A stretch of 64,000 nt of DNA from Pseudoalteromonas sp. S16_S37 (GTDB taxonomy: Bacteria; Pseudomonadota; Gammaproteobacteria; Enterobacterales; Alteromonadaceae): assembly GCF_014694405.1 (NCBI RefSeq), contig NZ_JAAUWV010000022.1:1-64000 (forward strand), given 5' to 3'. A program made the position numbers and the translations under genes. Below are positions 1 through 7,276 of the stretch, in pieces (position 1 is the first letter of the stretch; the number at the start of each line of letters is the position of its first letter). The notes beneath the pieces were generated by a model, which searched no databases, was not told the DNA's origin, and saw only the letters and a program-made list of their open reading frames with translations.

Positions 1-51
1 GTGCTTTAATTTGCTCTAATGATGTTGTGGTATTCATTGATCACACCTTAG

Positions 52-264
52 TTGTTTAGGTTGCAATCAAGTATGCCGGATGGTTTTTACTTATTTGCGC
101 TATCTTGCCGTAAGGTCACAAAACAAACATTTCCTGAAAAGAGCTGGAGTTCGACATCCGTTGGAAGGCTTTTGCAACCCATGATCGAAGATGGCTTCAT
201 ATCCGAGACCAACATGGGGAAAACCAAGTTGCTTACAGTTACATCTAAGATGTTAACCTTTTAA
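52..264 (+). other. Short open frame, possible C-terminal fragment of a winged-helix protein
   Basis: The frame opens just after an in-frame stop at 49-51 and ends at 264. Its last half (a VGRLLQPMIEDGFI-like stretch) resembles the recognition helix of a small winged-helix domain as found at the C-terminus of Fic or ATP-binding transcription-regulator proteins. The first 20 residues look non-coding and there is no clear ribosome binding site. It may be the decayed or frameshifted end of a gene lying left of the window. I do not recognise the family and confidence is low. Confidence 0.2.
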
Positions 265-273
265 ATCTAAATA

Positions 274-319
274 ACATCAACAACAACACCCCCTTTATAG
301 GGGGTGTTGTTGTTGATGT
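274..319. terminator. Perfect 20-bp hairpin, probable transcription barrier
   Basis: Bases 274-293 are exactly complementary to 300-319, with a 6-nt loop (TTTATA). The stem is closed by five G-C pairs next to the loop. No T-run follows immediately on the plus strand (the nearest is near 335), so it is not a textbook intrinsic terminator. It separates the fragment at the left edge from the TIR operon. Confidence 0.5.
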
Positions 320-453
320 ACTATAAGAGGATTGATTTTTTGAACATGCATTTGCTTAATATTTTACGAAATTTATTCGTCTTATTACTTGATTAATTAA
401 AAAATGACCAAATATCAACTAAATATAAAGAACTACATAGAAGACTAATTGAT

Positions 454-1707
454 ATGGAAGTTACAACTTTAAAGTCAAAAGTTTGTTTTGTAATCATGGG
501 GTTTGGTAAAAAGTCAGATCCAGAGTCCAAAATAACTTATGACCTAGATAAAACTTATAAAAATATTATCCGCCCAGCTGTTATTGAAGCAGGTTACGAG
601 TGCGTGAGGGCTGATGAAATATTAGATTCAGGTCTGATTGATAAAAGTATGTATGCCTTATTGATGCAAGCTGATTTAGTTATTGCGGACATTACGACAT
701 ATAACCCTAACGCAATTTATGAGCTCGGTATTAGACATGGCGTAAGACCTCAATCCACCATTATTTTGAAAGAAAAAAATGGAAAAATTCCATTTGATCT
801 TGATCATAACACAATGTGTATGTACACGCACATGGGCGAAGATATAGGCTATGAGGAAGTTATCCGATGTAAGAATTACCTTATCAGCCTTATTGAAAAT
901 ATTTCAAAGCAACAGCAAGTTGATAGCCCTCTATATCAGTTTATCAACAATATAAACCCTCCAGTCTTGCCTCAAGAGGAGTACATTTCTCTAATTGATG
1001 ATTTGGCTGAGAAAGAAAATTTAATATTTGCTGTTGTTGAAAAAGCTAAGGCCAAAATGTCAGAGGGGGATTTCGAGTCTGCTGCTAAATATTGGGATAA
1101 AGCGCATCAAAATGCGCCAAATGAACCTTACTTCATTCAACAAAAAGCATTGAGCGTGTATAAATCAGAAGTGCCAAGCCCAGCAACTGCTCTTACTGAC
1201 GCTTTGAATATTATTTCTGAGCTATCACCTGATGAAGCTTCTACCAATGATCCCGAAACGCTAGGTATTACAGGTGCGATATACAAGAATCAATGGTTAT
1301 TGAGTGGAGATATAGCCTCTTTAGAGAGAGCGATCACATACTATGGAAAGTGCTTTAATATTCGAAATGACTATTATACAGGCGAAAACTATGCCTTATG
1401 TTTAGATATGAAGTCTAATCAAAGTAAGGACGCAGAAGAGAAAATATATGCGAAGTTTGAAGCCAAAAAAACTCGTGAAAAAATAGTATCTACTTTGTTG
1501 GACATTATCGAATATGGGGACTTTGACACCAGAATTGATCGCATGTGGATATATGCAACATTGTCACACTGCTATTTAGCTTTAGGTAACGATGAAGAGC
1601 ACCATAAGTTTGAGGCTTTATTCATGACTGAATCGCCTGTTGAGTGGCAGGTTAAGACATATGAAACAAGTAAACAAGAGTTAGTACAATTGCATGGAGG
1701 TAAGTAA
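454..1707 (+). CDS. Deoxyribosyltransferase-like / TPR (TRAFs-binding type) protein, first gene of a TIR operon
   Basis: This 417-residue protein has two parts. Residues ~8-150 look like a nucleoside 2-deoxyribosyltransferase/TIR-like Rossmann domain: an FVIMGFG strand, ADLVIADIT, and NAIYELGIRHG, whose glutamate sits where that fold keeps its nucleophile. Residues ~190-415 are helical and repeat-like, as in tetratricopeptide proteins annotated with a TRAFs-binding domain (DUF4071). There is no signal peptide or membrane segment, so it is probably cytosolic. It is followed after 2 bp by two TIR-like genes, suggesting one transcript. The family is linked to TIR signalling; a role in phage defence is inference. 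Substrate and partner are unknown. Confidence 0.6.
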   Translation: MEVTTLKSKVCFVIMGFGKKSDPESKITYDLDKTYKNIIRPAVIEAGYECVRADEILDSGLIDKSMYALLMQADLVIADITTYNPNAIYELGIRHGVRPQSTIILKEKNGKIPFDLDHNTMCMYTHMGEDIGYEEVIRCKNYLISLIENISKQQQVDSPLYQFINNINPPVLPQEEYISLIDDLAEKENLIFAVVEKAKAKMSEGDFESAAKYWDKAHQNAPNEPYFIQQKALSVYKSEVPSPATALTDALNIISELSPDEASTNDPETLGITGAIYKNQWLLSGDIASLERAITYYGKCFNIRNDYYTGENYALCLDMKSNQSKDAEEKIYAKFEAKKTREKIVSTLLDIIEYGDFDTRIDRMWIYATLSHCYLALGNDEEHHKFEALFMTESPVEWQVKTYETSKQELVQLHGGK

Positions 1708-1709
1708 TT

Positions 1710-2249
1710 ATGGCAAGGCATAAGTGTTTTATTTCATACCACAAAGATGATGAAGATGAAGTTAACGAGTTCATCAGAAATTTTGATCATGATAAAGATG
1801 TATTTATAACTCGAGGTATTGGCGAAGAAATGCCTGGAGACGTTATAAATAGCGACGATCCTGATTATGTTATGAAGCGTATTCGAGAACTATATTTAAA
1901 AGATTCAACAGTTACTTTAGTCATGTTAGGTAAATGTACATGGTCTAGGAAGTATGTTGATTGGGAGCTTCAATCATCACTGCGAAATGGTGAAACTGTT
2001 ACTGCAAATGGATTGTTGGGGATTAAATTGCCTAGCTACAGCAAAGGGGATGGATATCCAAATAGATTGAACCTCAATCTAAAGCAAGATGATTCTCAGG
2101 AAGATTGTTACGCACGAACAATTGATTATCCAAAAAGAAAAGATACCCTCACTAATGCGATAGATGAAGCATTTGATAGACGGAAAACTCATACAAAGTG
2201 GATTAACAATCCAAGGGATAAATTTAAAAATAATCGGAGTTGCTGCTAA
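1710..2249 (+). CDS. TIR-like (ThsB/DUF1863 type) protein 1
   Basis: 179 residues. The N-terminal CFISYHKDDED strand-loop and the later VTLVMLGKCTWSRKYVDWEL segment match the ThsB-like TIR family (MTH538/DUF1863). The WELQ glutamate lies where catalytic TIRs have their essential Glu. ThsB-type TIRs sense phage and make NAD-derived signals in Thoeris; activity here is not shown. A GGAGG ribosome site at 1696-1700, inside the upstream gene, precedes the ATG by 9 nt. The stop overlaps the next start (TAATG), so the two TIR genes are probably translationally coupled. The basic C-terminal tail (residues ~155-179) is unassigned. Confidence 0.7.
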   Translation: MARHKCFISYHKDDEDEVNEFIRNFDHDKDVFITRGIGEEMPGDVINSDDPDYVMKRIRELYLKDSTVTLVMLGKCTWSRKYVDWELQSSLRNGETVTANGLLGIKLPSYSKGDGYPNRLNLNLKQDDSQEDCYARTIDYPKRKDTLTNAIDEAFDRRKTHTKWINNPRDKFKNNRSCC

Positions 2250-2647
2250 TGGCTAAAAAGGATGTATTTATCAGCTATGACTATGATAATGATCGCCATT
2301 ATAAGAGCTTACTATTAGCATGGGATGCAAACGGACAGTTTAAGTTTGGTTTCCATGATCATTCTGCCGATGTTTCGATCAACAGCACCAATGCTTCAGC
2401 AATAAAAAGAGCGATATCAGCAAAAATTAATAATGCGAGATATTTTCTTTGTATTGTGGGGAGTAAGACGCACAAGAGTAAATGGGTTGATTGGGAAATT
2501 GAAAAAGCTGTTCAGCTGGGGAAAAAAATTGTTGCGGTGAAAACTGATAGAAGTAACACAACACCAAGTGCGTTATATGGCGTTGGCGCTTCGTGGGCTA
2601 TGTCATTTACTTTTGATTCTATCTCTAAAGCAATCAACAATGCTTAG
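2249..2647 (+). CDS. TIR-like (MTH538/ThsB type) protein 2
   Basis: About 132 residues from the ATG at 2249, which overlaps the upstream stop by one base. GGAG at 2236-2239 gives proper spacing, so I prefer this start over the TTG at 2240. The sequence opens with DVFISYDYDND, continues with a FLCIVGS strand and KSKWVDWEIEKAV, and ends in a strand-helix pair: a complete minimal MTH538-like TIR fold with no extra domain. It is clearly a relative of, but diverged from, the preceding protein; paired unequal TIR subunits suggest a hetero-complex or two-input sensor. Function in defence is inferred from family and operon. Confidence 0.7.
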   Translation: MAKKDVFISYDYDNDRHYKSLLLAWDANGQFKFGFHDHSADVSINSTNASAIKRAISAKINNARYFLCIVGSKTHKSKWVDWEIEKAVQLGKKIVAVKTDRSNTTPSALYGVGASWAMSFTFDSISKAINNA

Positions 2648-2676
2648 TGTAGTTGATTGAATCAGTGTTTAATTGA

Positions 2677-2714
2677 ACTGTCAGATTCAATTACTCGATT
2701 TCAAATCTGACAGT
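2677..2714. repeat. 11-bp inverted repeat between convergent genes
   Basis: 2677-2687 (ACTGTCAGATT) is the exact complement of 2704-2714, with a 16-nt loop. It lies just after the TIR operon and may act as its transcription end. No T-run follows. Confidence 0.45.
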
Positions 2715-2727
2715 CGCATTAGTGTGT

Positions 2728-2809
2728 GAACATAAGGGAAACGTCCACACTTGAGACTAGTTTTGAGCGCAGTGGAAAAGCAGCCCGACAACATGCGCTT
2801 GTTATGTTC
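2728..2809 (-). repeat. attC-like palindromic element downstream of the cyclase-like gene
   Basis: On the minus strand, immediately after the stop of the cyclase-like gene, the sequence begins GAACATAACAAGCGCATG and ends 82 bp later with CTTATGTTC; the outer 8 bp are inverted repeats. Integron attC sites start with a (Y)AACAA-type box and end in G-TTATG/GTTRRRY and sit in this position behind cassette genes. Here the final core reads CTTATG rather than GTTATG, so the site would be degenerate. No integrase is in the window. Tentative. Confidence 0.3.
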
Positions 2810-2810
2810 G

Positions 2811-3566
2811 TTAATATGCACCAAGCTGGTCATGACCAATAGATGATTTTTCTTTAAGCATTGAGATAAGGGGAGCGTATTTTTCCTTTAGGAGCGGATT
2901 GGATACGTTATTAGCCATACCTTGTAGATTAGAGGCCAAATTATTCCTATCTTCATCTGAATTACATATTTTATATGGATCAACAATAATGTACCCATCG
3001 ACATCTTTTCGAAAATTGGCTATCAGGTGATCAGTCATAGTGCTTGGATGTCTGGTGGCTATATCTGCGAGTATTTTGTTTAATTTTGACGAAATTACAA
3101 CTCGAGATACCCTCGCGATTTCAGATTCAAGGCGATATGCGTTAATAAATGCTGGACCTATCAATTCATTTTGATCCCAATAAATATCACCAATATCAAT
3201 CGCTCCCCGTAAGGTATAGCCGCTCACTATTGCTGCACGCCAGACTTCACGAATATTTGCAACCAAAGCTTCAAGACCCAGAGCCATATCACCAATTATG
3301 AGTTTTGGTTCGAGACCAAAGGCTATCGTTATGCTGTCGGACACTGTATTAACGCGGCATACATAGCTACGGATAGAGGACTCCGGATTTATCTCTTCAA
3401 CTTCCTCGCTAAGTACAGGTAATGCGGATTTGATCGCTAATAGTTTCTCTAAAGGATTGGATTCAATCGCCTTCCAGTTTTCCAAAATATCCTGAGAAAA
3501 GCCCAGTATGTCTAGAAAGCAGACATAACCAACACCTTTAAAGCTTTTAACATTACCAAGCTGCAA
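2811..3566 (-). CDS. Class III nucleotide-cyclase-like protein (Pycsar PycC-type candidate)
   Basis: 251 residues from a TTG start preceded by a strong AGGAG site 7 nt upstream. Residues 17-24 (FLDILGFS) match the first metal-aspartate motif of class III cyclases. SDSITI (76-81) replaces the second motif, RGAIDIG (120-126) and the GPA...AYRLE stretch (137-147) follow the cyclase core order, then RVVIS. This FLDILGF/GPA-AY-LE pattern is typical of stand-alone bacterial cyclase-like proteins such as Pycsar pyrimidine cyclases. There is no second effector domain and no adjacent cyclic-nucleotide-binding gene. It converges on a TIR operon, and TIR proteins are one Pycsar effector type; linkage is inference. 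Confidence 0.5.
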   Translation of the reverse strand: MQLGNVKSFKGVGYVCFLDILGFSQDILENWKAIESNPLEKLLAIKSALPVLSEEVEEINPESSIRSYVCRVNTVSDSITIAFGLEPKLIIGDMALGLEALVANIREVWRAAIVSGYTLRGAIDIGDIYWDQNELIGPAFINAYRLESEIARVSRVVISSKLNKILADIATRHPSTMTDHLIANFRKDVDGYIIVDPYKICNSDEDRNNLASNLQGMANNVSNPLLKEKYAPLISMLKEKSSIGHDQLGAY

Positions 3567-3925
3567 TAGTCTACTCCTATAAAATATAACGGGTTATTAT
3601 CTAGACATTTTAGTGAATGTCCACTCAAGATTTTCTTTCTAAACTACCATGAATTATAAATAACTCAATACGTTATAAGCTACTACACCTAAGCTTTCGT
3701 TGTGTATTAAATTTCAGTTTAGTAGTCGCAGTAATAACGCATATGCAATCATTTAAATTATAAAGCTTTTACCTTTGCTTCATAGTGTGTGGCAATGTTG
3801 AGGATAGTTCTCTCTTTCTGAGGATAGAAGATAATGTTGTTCTACATTTTCGAGAGATAGCTGTACTCATTTGATTTTTTAATTCACTGAGTTTAGCAAG
3901 TTCGAGTGCCTGTCCACGTTAATTT
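3567..3925. other. Gene-free stretch upstream of the cyclase-like gene
   Basis: About 360 bp of AT-rich DNA with stops in all frames. It must contain the promoter of the minus-strand cyclase-like gene. I see no tRNA, hairpin or protein remnant I can name. Confidence 0.4.
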
Positions 3926-4013
3926 AATTTACCTCGTTAATTTATTTCTTATCTCGCTGACACGCTTATAATTTACCTCGTTAATTTATTTCTTATCTCG
4001 CTGACACGCTTAT
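3926..4013. repeat. Tandem duplication, two identical 44-bp units
   Basis: 3926-3969 and 3970-4013 are identical. The second unit overlaps the coding remnant of a GNAT gene on the minus strand and introduces its stop codon, so the duplication marks a local rearrangement. Confidence 0.85.
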
Positions 4014-4098
4014 CACCAGCCAACAGCGCAACACGTGCTGCATCATTAGGTTGAAATGGTCGAAGTAGCAAACGTTCCGTCAAAATGTTTAATTTCAT
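3973..4098 (-). pseudogene. N-terminal remnant of a GNAT acetyltransferase
   Basis: From ATG at 4098 the minus strand encodes 41 residues beginning MKLNILTERLLLRPFQPND, the hallmark first strand and helix of RimJ/RimL-type GNAT N-acetyltransferases (normally ~170 residues). The match runs to about residue 34 (KRVSE); the frame then enters the 44-bp duplicated unit and stops at 3973-3975. The acetyl-CoA-binding part is absent, so the gene is dead. Upstream AGGGGAACC may be its old ribosome site. Confidence 0.65.
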
Positions 4099-4268
4099 AA
4101 AATCAGGTTCCCCTAAAATGAAAATTTAACCTCAAGCGTTAACTATCGAGCAATCCCTCTCATTAAACTAACAAATTACTTTTTAAAATCAATAGGTAAG
4201 TCACTATAAAAATCAAAACAAACAAAATTAGAAAGAAAAGTAGGTACAAGTATGTTGACGCATGCAAT

Positions 4269-4308
4269 TGTTATAATATAACATTCGACAATGATACATT
4301 ATAACATT
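4269..4308 (+). promoter_or_regulatory. Tandem Zur-box-like operators
   Basis: 4269-4283 is a 15-bp palindrome with centre A (TGTTATA-A-TATAACA), matching the proteobacterial Zur consensus GTTATA-N-TATAAC. A second, weaker copy is centred 23 bp downstream (4290-4308, ending TTATAACATT). Both lie within 55 bp of the start of the following lipoprotein gene. Zinc-dependent repression is inferred. Confidence 0.65.
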
Positions 4309-4321
4309 ACGGAAATTTAAA

Positions 4322-5599
4322 TTGAAAACGCGCTTATTACTCAGTTTTATCTCTCTCGCTGTTCTCGTGGGCTGTGGCTCAGATAAACATACACTCACGC
4401 CAATCGCACAAGATAGCCATGATGAGCATACAACCCCTATCAGCAAACAACCTGATGTAATCTTGCCACACGGCCGACTCGCTGTGTCCCACGCTAATAT
4501 GGTCTCAATTTACAATGTGGAAGATGGTAGTTTGGTTGAGTCATTAACCACCACACATGAAGAACTAACACTAGTAACCAGTGCCCAAGGGCGCTATGTA
4601 CTGGCCATGTCACGCCAAAACGACCTTGTGCAATTTATTGATTCAGGATTACATTTAGAAACCACTGACAATAAGCAAAGCCTTCATCAAGACACGCCAA
4701 GTTTGCTTAGTTTTGAGCTATACGACAGCAAGGCAACGCACTATATACCTAACTCACAAAATGCTTTGCTGTTTTTCGATGGCAACAAAGACAGTGGCAC
4801 AGATGCAAGTTTCGCGTTACTTTCCGATACGAGCATCGCAAACAATTCAGTACTAGCAAGTCACCACTACACAACGTATATGCATGGCACAGGACAAGTG
4901 CGTGGTGATTGGGTGATTGCCACATTACGCGAGCCCGAAAGTGAAAGCTCGCTGCCAAGCTCACTCGGCTTATTTGAATTACACGGTGATCATTTTCATC
5001 AAGAACAGACTTTTGAACATGCCTGCCCTTCGTTACATGGCAGTATCCAAACCACATCTTATATCGCATTTGCATGTGGTGATGGTATTGTGAAAATAAC
5101 CCAGCATGGTGACACTTTTACGTCAGAGCATATCGCCAATACAGCGGCATTACCTGAAGGACATAGAATCGGCAAGCTCATTGGCAGTCATAGCAATGCC
5201 CATGTGCTGGGCGTTGCGAGAGGGAGCTTCTACCACGTTGATTTAGAACACAATGAGTTGAGTGCTTTCAACTGGCAACCCGAAGGTATTGAGAGTTACT
5301 TAGCGTACGGGATCAGCGCTATTTCGCAAGATTTGCTGATCTTGGACGAACAAGGTTATATCAACGTATTTGATAGTGAAAATGAGTGGCAGGCCACGGG
5401 CAGGTTTAAAGCACTCGCGACAATTTCAGCTGATGTGCCCACACTGTTAATAAACAATCAGGCGTACGATGTGACTTACCTTGTGCATGGCCAAGAAGTC
5501 ATCAGTTTAGATCTTAAATCGCTGCAAGCAACCCCTCTTTTTACACTAACGGAAAACACTCAGACCGCTGCTTGGGCCGGAATCCCTGCAACCAAGTAA
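4322..5599 (+). CDS. AztD-like zinc-associated beta-propeller lipoprotein
   Basis: 425 residues starting at TTG 4322, with GGAA 7 nt upstream. The N-terminus is a lipoprotein signal ending in a lipobox (LAVLVGCGS), then a His/Asp-rich segment (DSHDEHTT) and many short beta-strand repeats such as GRLAVSHANMVSIYNVEDG, consistent with a seven-bladed propeller. This layout resembles AztD, a periplasmic zinc metallochaperone that delivers zinc to an ABC-transporter binding protein. The Zur-like boxes directly upstream support a zinc-limitation role. No ZnuABC/AztABC genes adjoin it, and a terminator follows, so it is monocistronic. Confidence 0.6.
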   Translation: MKTRLLLSFISLAVLVGCGSDKHTLTPIAQDSHDEHTTPISKQPDVILPHGRLAVSHANMVSIYNVEDGSLVESLTTTHEELTLVTSAQGRYVLAMSRQNDLVQFIDSGLHLETTDNKQSLHQDTPSLLSFELYDSKATHYIPNSQNALLFFDGNKDSGTDASFALLSDTSIANNSVLASHHYTTYMHGTGQVRGDWVIATLREPESESSLPSSLGLFELHGDHFHQEQTFEHACPSLHGSIQTTSYIAFACGDGIVKITQHGDTFTSEHIANTAALPEGHRIGKLIGSHSNAHVLGVARGSFYHVDLEHNELSAFNWQPEGIESYLAYGISAISQDLLILDEQGYINVFDSENEWQATGRFKALATISADVPTLLINNQAYDVTYLVHGQEVISLDLKSLQATPLFTLTENTQTAAWAGIPATK

Positions 5600-5625
5600 A
5601 AACACAGACACTCCCTTAACCTTTT

Positions 5626-5653
5626 GCGCTGCCTCTTTTGGTAGCGCGTTTTT
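5626..5653 (+). terminator. Rho-independent terminator of the AztD-like gene
   Basis: Stem 5626-5633 (GCGCTGCC) pairs with 5640-5647 (GGTAGCGC, one G-T pair), loop TCTTTT, followed by GTTTTT. It is 27 bp after the stop codon. Confidence 0.8.
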
Positions 5654-5848
5654 CACAGTCACTATGGGCGCTTGTTATGGTTTTTCCAAAAGTGAAGGCT
5701 TTATCATGAAAATACACCCTTCCAGTGAACCTTCATCCGATACTGGTGCTTTCACAACAAATAAAAGTGGATGATGAGATGGACGCTCCAAAATCGGCGT
5801 CAATGCGCCAAACTGATTTGGTAGCAACAGTTCATAGGAGCATCCATC

Positions 5849-6886
5849 ATGAAAAAAGTTAGCACATTGTCCATTGACCTCGCAAAAAATGTATTTCAAT
5901 TACTGGGCGTCGATAGTCAGGGTTATCCGTGTTTATCCAAACGCCTGTCTCGAAGCAAGTTTAAAGAAACCATTGTTAACTTGCCACCTTGTGACATTGT
6001 TATGGAAGCCTGTGCGTCTTCTCATTTTTGGGGAAGAGCATGTTTGGCTGCGGGTCATCAAGTCAACTTAATCCCTGCACAACATGTCACCCCTTTCGTG
6101 CGTGGTAATAAGAATGATAAAAACGATTGTCTCGCCATTTATGAAGCCAGTCGTCGACCAAACATTCGCTTTGTGCCTGTAAAAACTGAGCAGCAGCAAG
6201 CTGTACTTATTCCGCATCGGATGCGTGAGCGTGTTTTATCTGCTCGAACGGCTTGTATCAACCAAACTCGCAGTCTGTTACTTGAGTTTGGCATTGATAT
6301 TCCTCAGTCTTACAACAAGTTTAAGCAAGAGTTACGAGGGCTACTGACTCATTCATTACAACCAGCTGTTCTTTTGATGATTTCAGAAGTCTGCGATGAA
6401 CTCACTTGCTTTGAAAGGAAAATCCATTTACTCGATGATTTGTTTAAACAAGAAAACACCCGTAGCGAAGCCGCCCAGATCATACAATCTATTCCCGGTA
6501 TTGGGCTTATCAATACCTCCGCTTTTGTGGCTTCAATTGACAAAGGCCAAGCTTTTAAAAGCGCCAAAGAATTTGCTGTATGGCTTGGTCTCACTCCTTC
6601 GCAATACGCTTCGGGTAATACCAACCGTTTGGGCAGTATAACCAAACGTGGCGATGGTTATCTTAGAAAACAACTTATTCATGGTGCCAGAACCGTTGTG
6701 ACGCATGCCAACAAGAAAGACGATGATTTAAGTCGTTGGATAACAACGCTAAAACAGCGACGCGGTCATAACAAAGCCGTTGTTGCTACTGCACATCGAC
6801 TAGCGAGGCTGATGTGGATATTACTGCAAAAAAACGAACCTTATCGGCCCCAATATACGCAACAAGGCGCTGTGCATAATGTTTGA
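5849..6886 (+). CDS. IS110-family (IS1111 group) transposase
   Basis: 345 residues. The N-terminal RuvC-like DEDD domain keeps all four acids: D10 (SIDLAKN), E53 (VMEAC), D90 and D93 (GNKNDKND). The C-terminal transposase domain has PGIGLIN and a SQYASGNTNRLG segment carrying the candidate catalytic serine (S255), then ITKRGDGYLRKQL. This is the RNA-guided DEDD/serine recombinase architecture of IS110 enzymes. The frame is full length with no disruption, so the element could be active. The start is the ATG right after the GGAGCATCC repeat, which may double as its ribosome site. Confidence 0.93.
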   Translation: MKKVSTLSIDLAKNVFQLLGVDSQGYPCLSKRLSRSKFKETIVNLPPCDIVMEACASSHFWGRACLAAGHQVNLIPAQHVTPFVRGNKNDKNDCLAIYEASRRPNIRFVPVKTEQQQAVLIPHRMRERVLSARTACINQTRSLLLEFGIDIPQSYNKFKQELRGLLTHSLQPAVLLMISEVCDELTCFERKIHLLDDLFKQENTRSEAAQIIQSIPGIGLINTSAFVASIDKGQAFKSAKEFAVWLGLTPSQYASGNTNRLGSITKRGDGYLRKQLIHGARTVVTHANKKDDDLSRWITTLKQRRGHNKAVVATAHRLARLMWILLQKNEPYRPQYTQQGAVHNV

Positions 6887-7263
6887 TTATTTTCATCTTT
6901 GGTTGTTAGGTAAGCTCGTAATGGACAAGGGAAAACTAGCCCGAGTGGGTGTAGTGAGCACCTAACAACCTTTTACCACTGCTTATTTTTAATTGATGAA
7001 CAAAGGCCAGAACCTGCCTGCATCAATCCCGTATAGGGCACGGCTATAAAGGCCGAGTGGGTGATTAACTTTTTTGGGAATGCAGGCTCGAAGCTCATTA
7101 GGGGCGCTGATAGACACAGTTAAGCCCGGATATATGTCAGAGCAGCTTTTTATTGCATAACTGTTTGATTCTAAATTAAAACGATAAGCAGATAGATTAG
7201 GCAAAAAACGGCACGAGGCGACTAAAAGTCACCTCGATTGATTCGTATTATTTGACAACGGCT
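6887..7263 (+). ncRNA. Candidate bridge RNA region in the 3' end of the IS
   Basis: The non-coding 3' end contains a perfect 11-bp inverted repeat (6901-6911 with 6960-6970), extended by GCTC/GAGC (6914-6917 with 6956-6959), enclosing a 38-nt loop. CCGAGTGGGTG occurs in that loop and again near 7053. In IS1111-group elements the bridge RNA that pairs with target and donor DNA is encoded in this position. Exact RNA ends and guide loops cannot be read without aligning related copies. Confidence 0.4.
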
Positions 7264-7276
7264 GAGCGTCCATATA

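Larger units (their letters stand above)
5772..7276 (+). mobile_element. IS1111-type insertion sequence of the IS110 family, apparently complete
   Basis: One intact transposase gene lies between perfect 10-bp subterminal inverted repeats: ATGGACGCTC at 5779-5788 and GAGCGTCCAT at 7264-7273. Subterminal rather than terminal repeats, a long 3' non-coding region (~390 bp) and no flanking target duplication are typical of the IS1111 group. A third, near-perfect copy of the repeat (GGAGCATCCATC, 5837-5848) abuts the transposase start. Outer ends are set a few bases outside the repeats by family analogy and may be off by up to ~10 bp. Confidence 0.7.

Noticed and set aside
454-2647. Classical Thoeris system
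   Set aside because: TIR subunits are present but there is no ThsA (SIR2 or TM effector) gene, so the name is not justified.
3926-4013. CRISPR array
   Set aside because: Only two copies directly abut, without spacers; this is a tandem duplication. No cas genes are in the window.
4228-4446. 72-residue minus-strand frame over the Zur boxes
   Set aside because: It overlaps the operator and the signal-peptide coding part of the lipoprotein gene.
6989-7204. 71-residue minus-strand frame in the IS 3' end
   Set aside because: It lies in the non-coding tail of the IS, where structured RNA is expected, and has no ribosome site.
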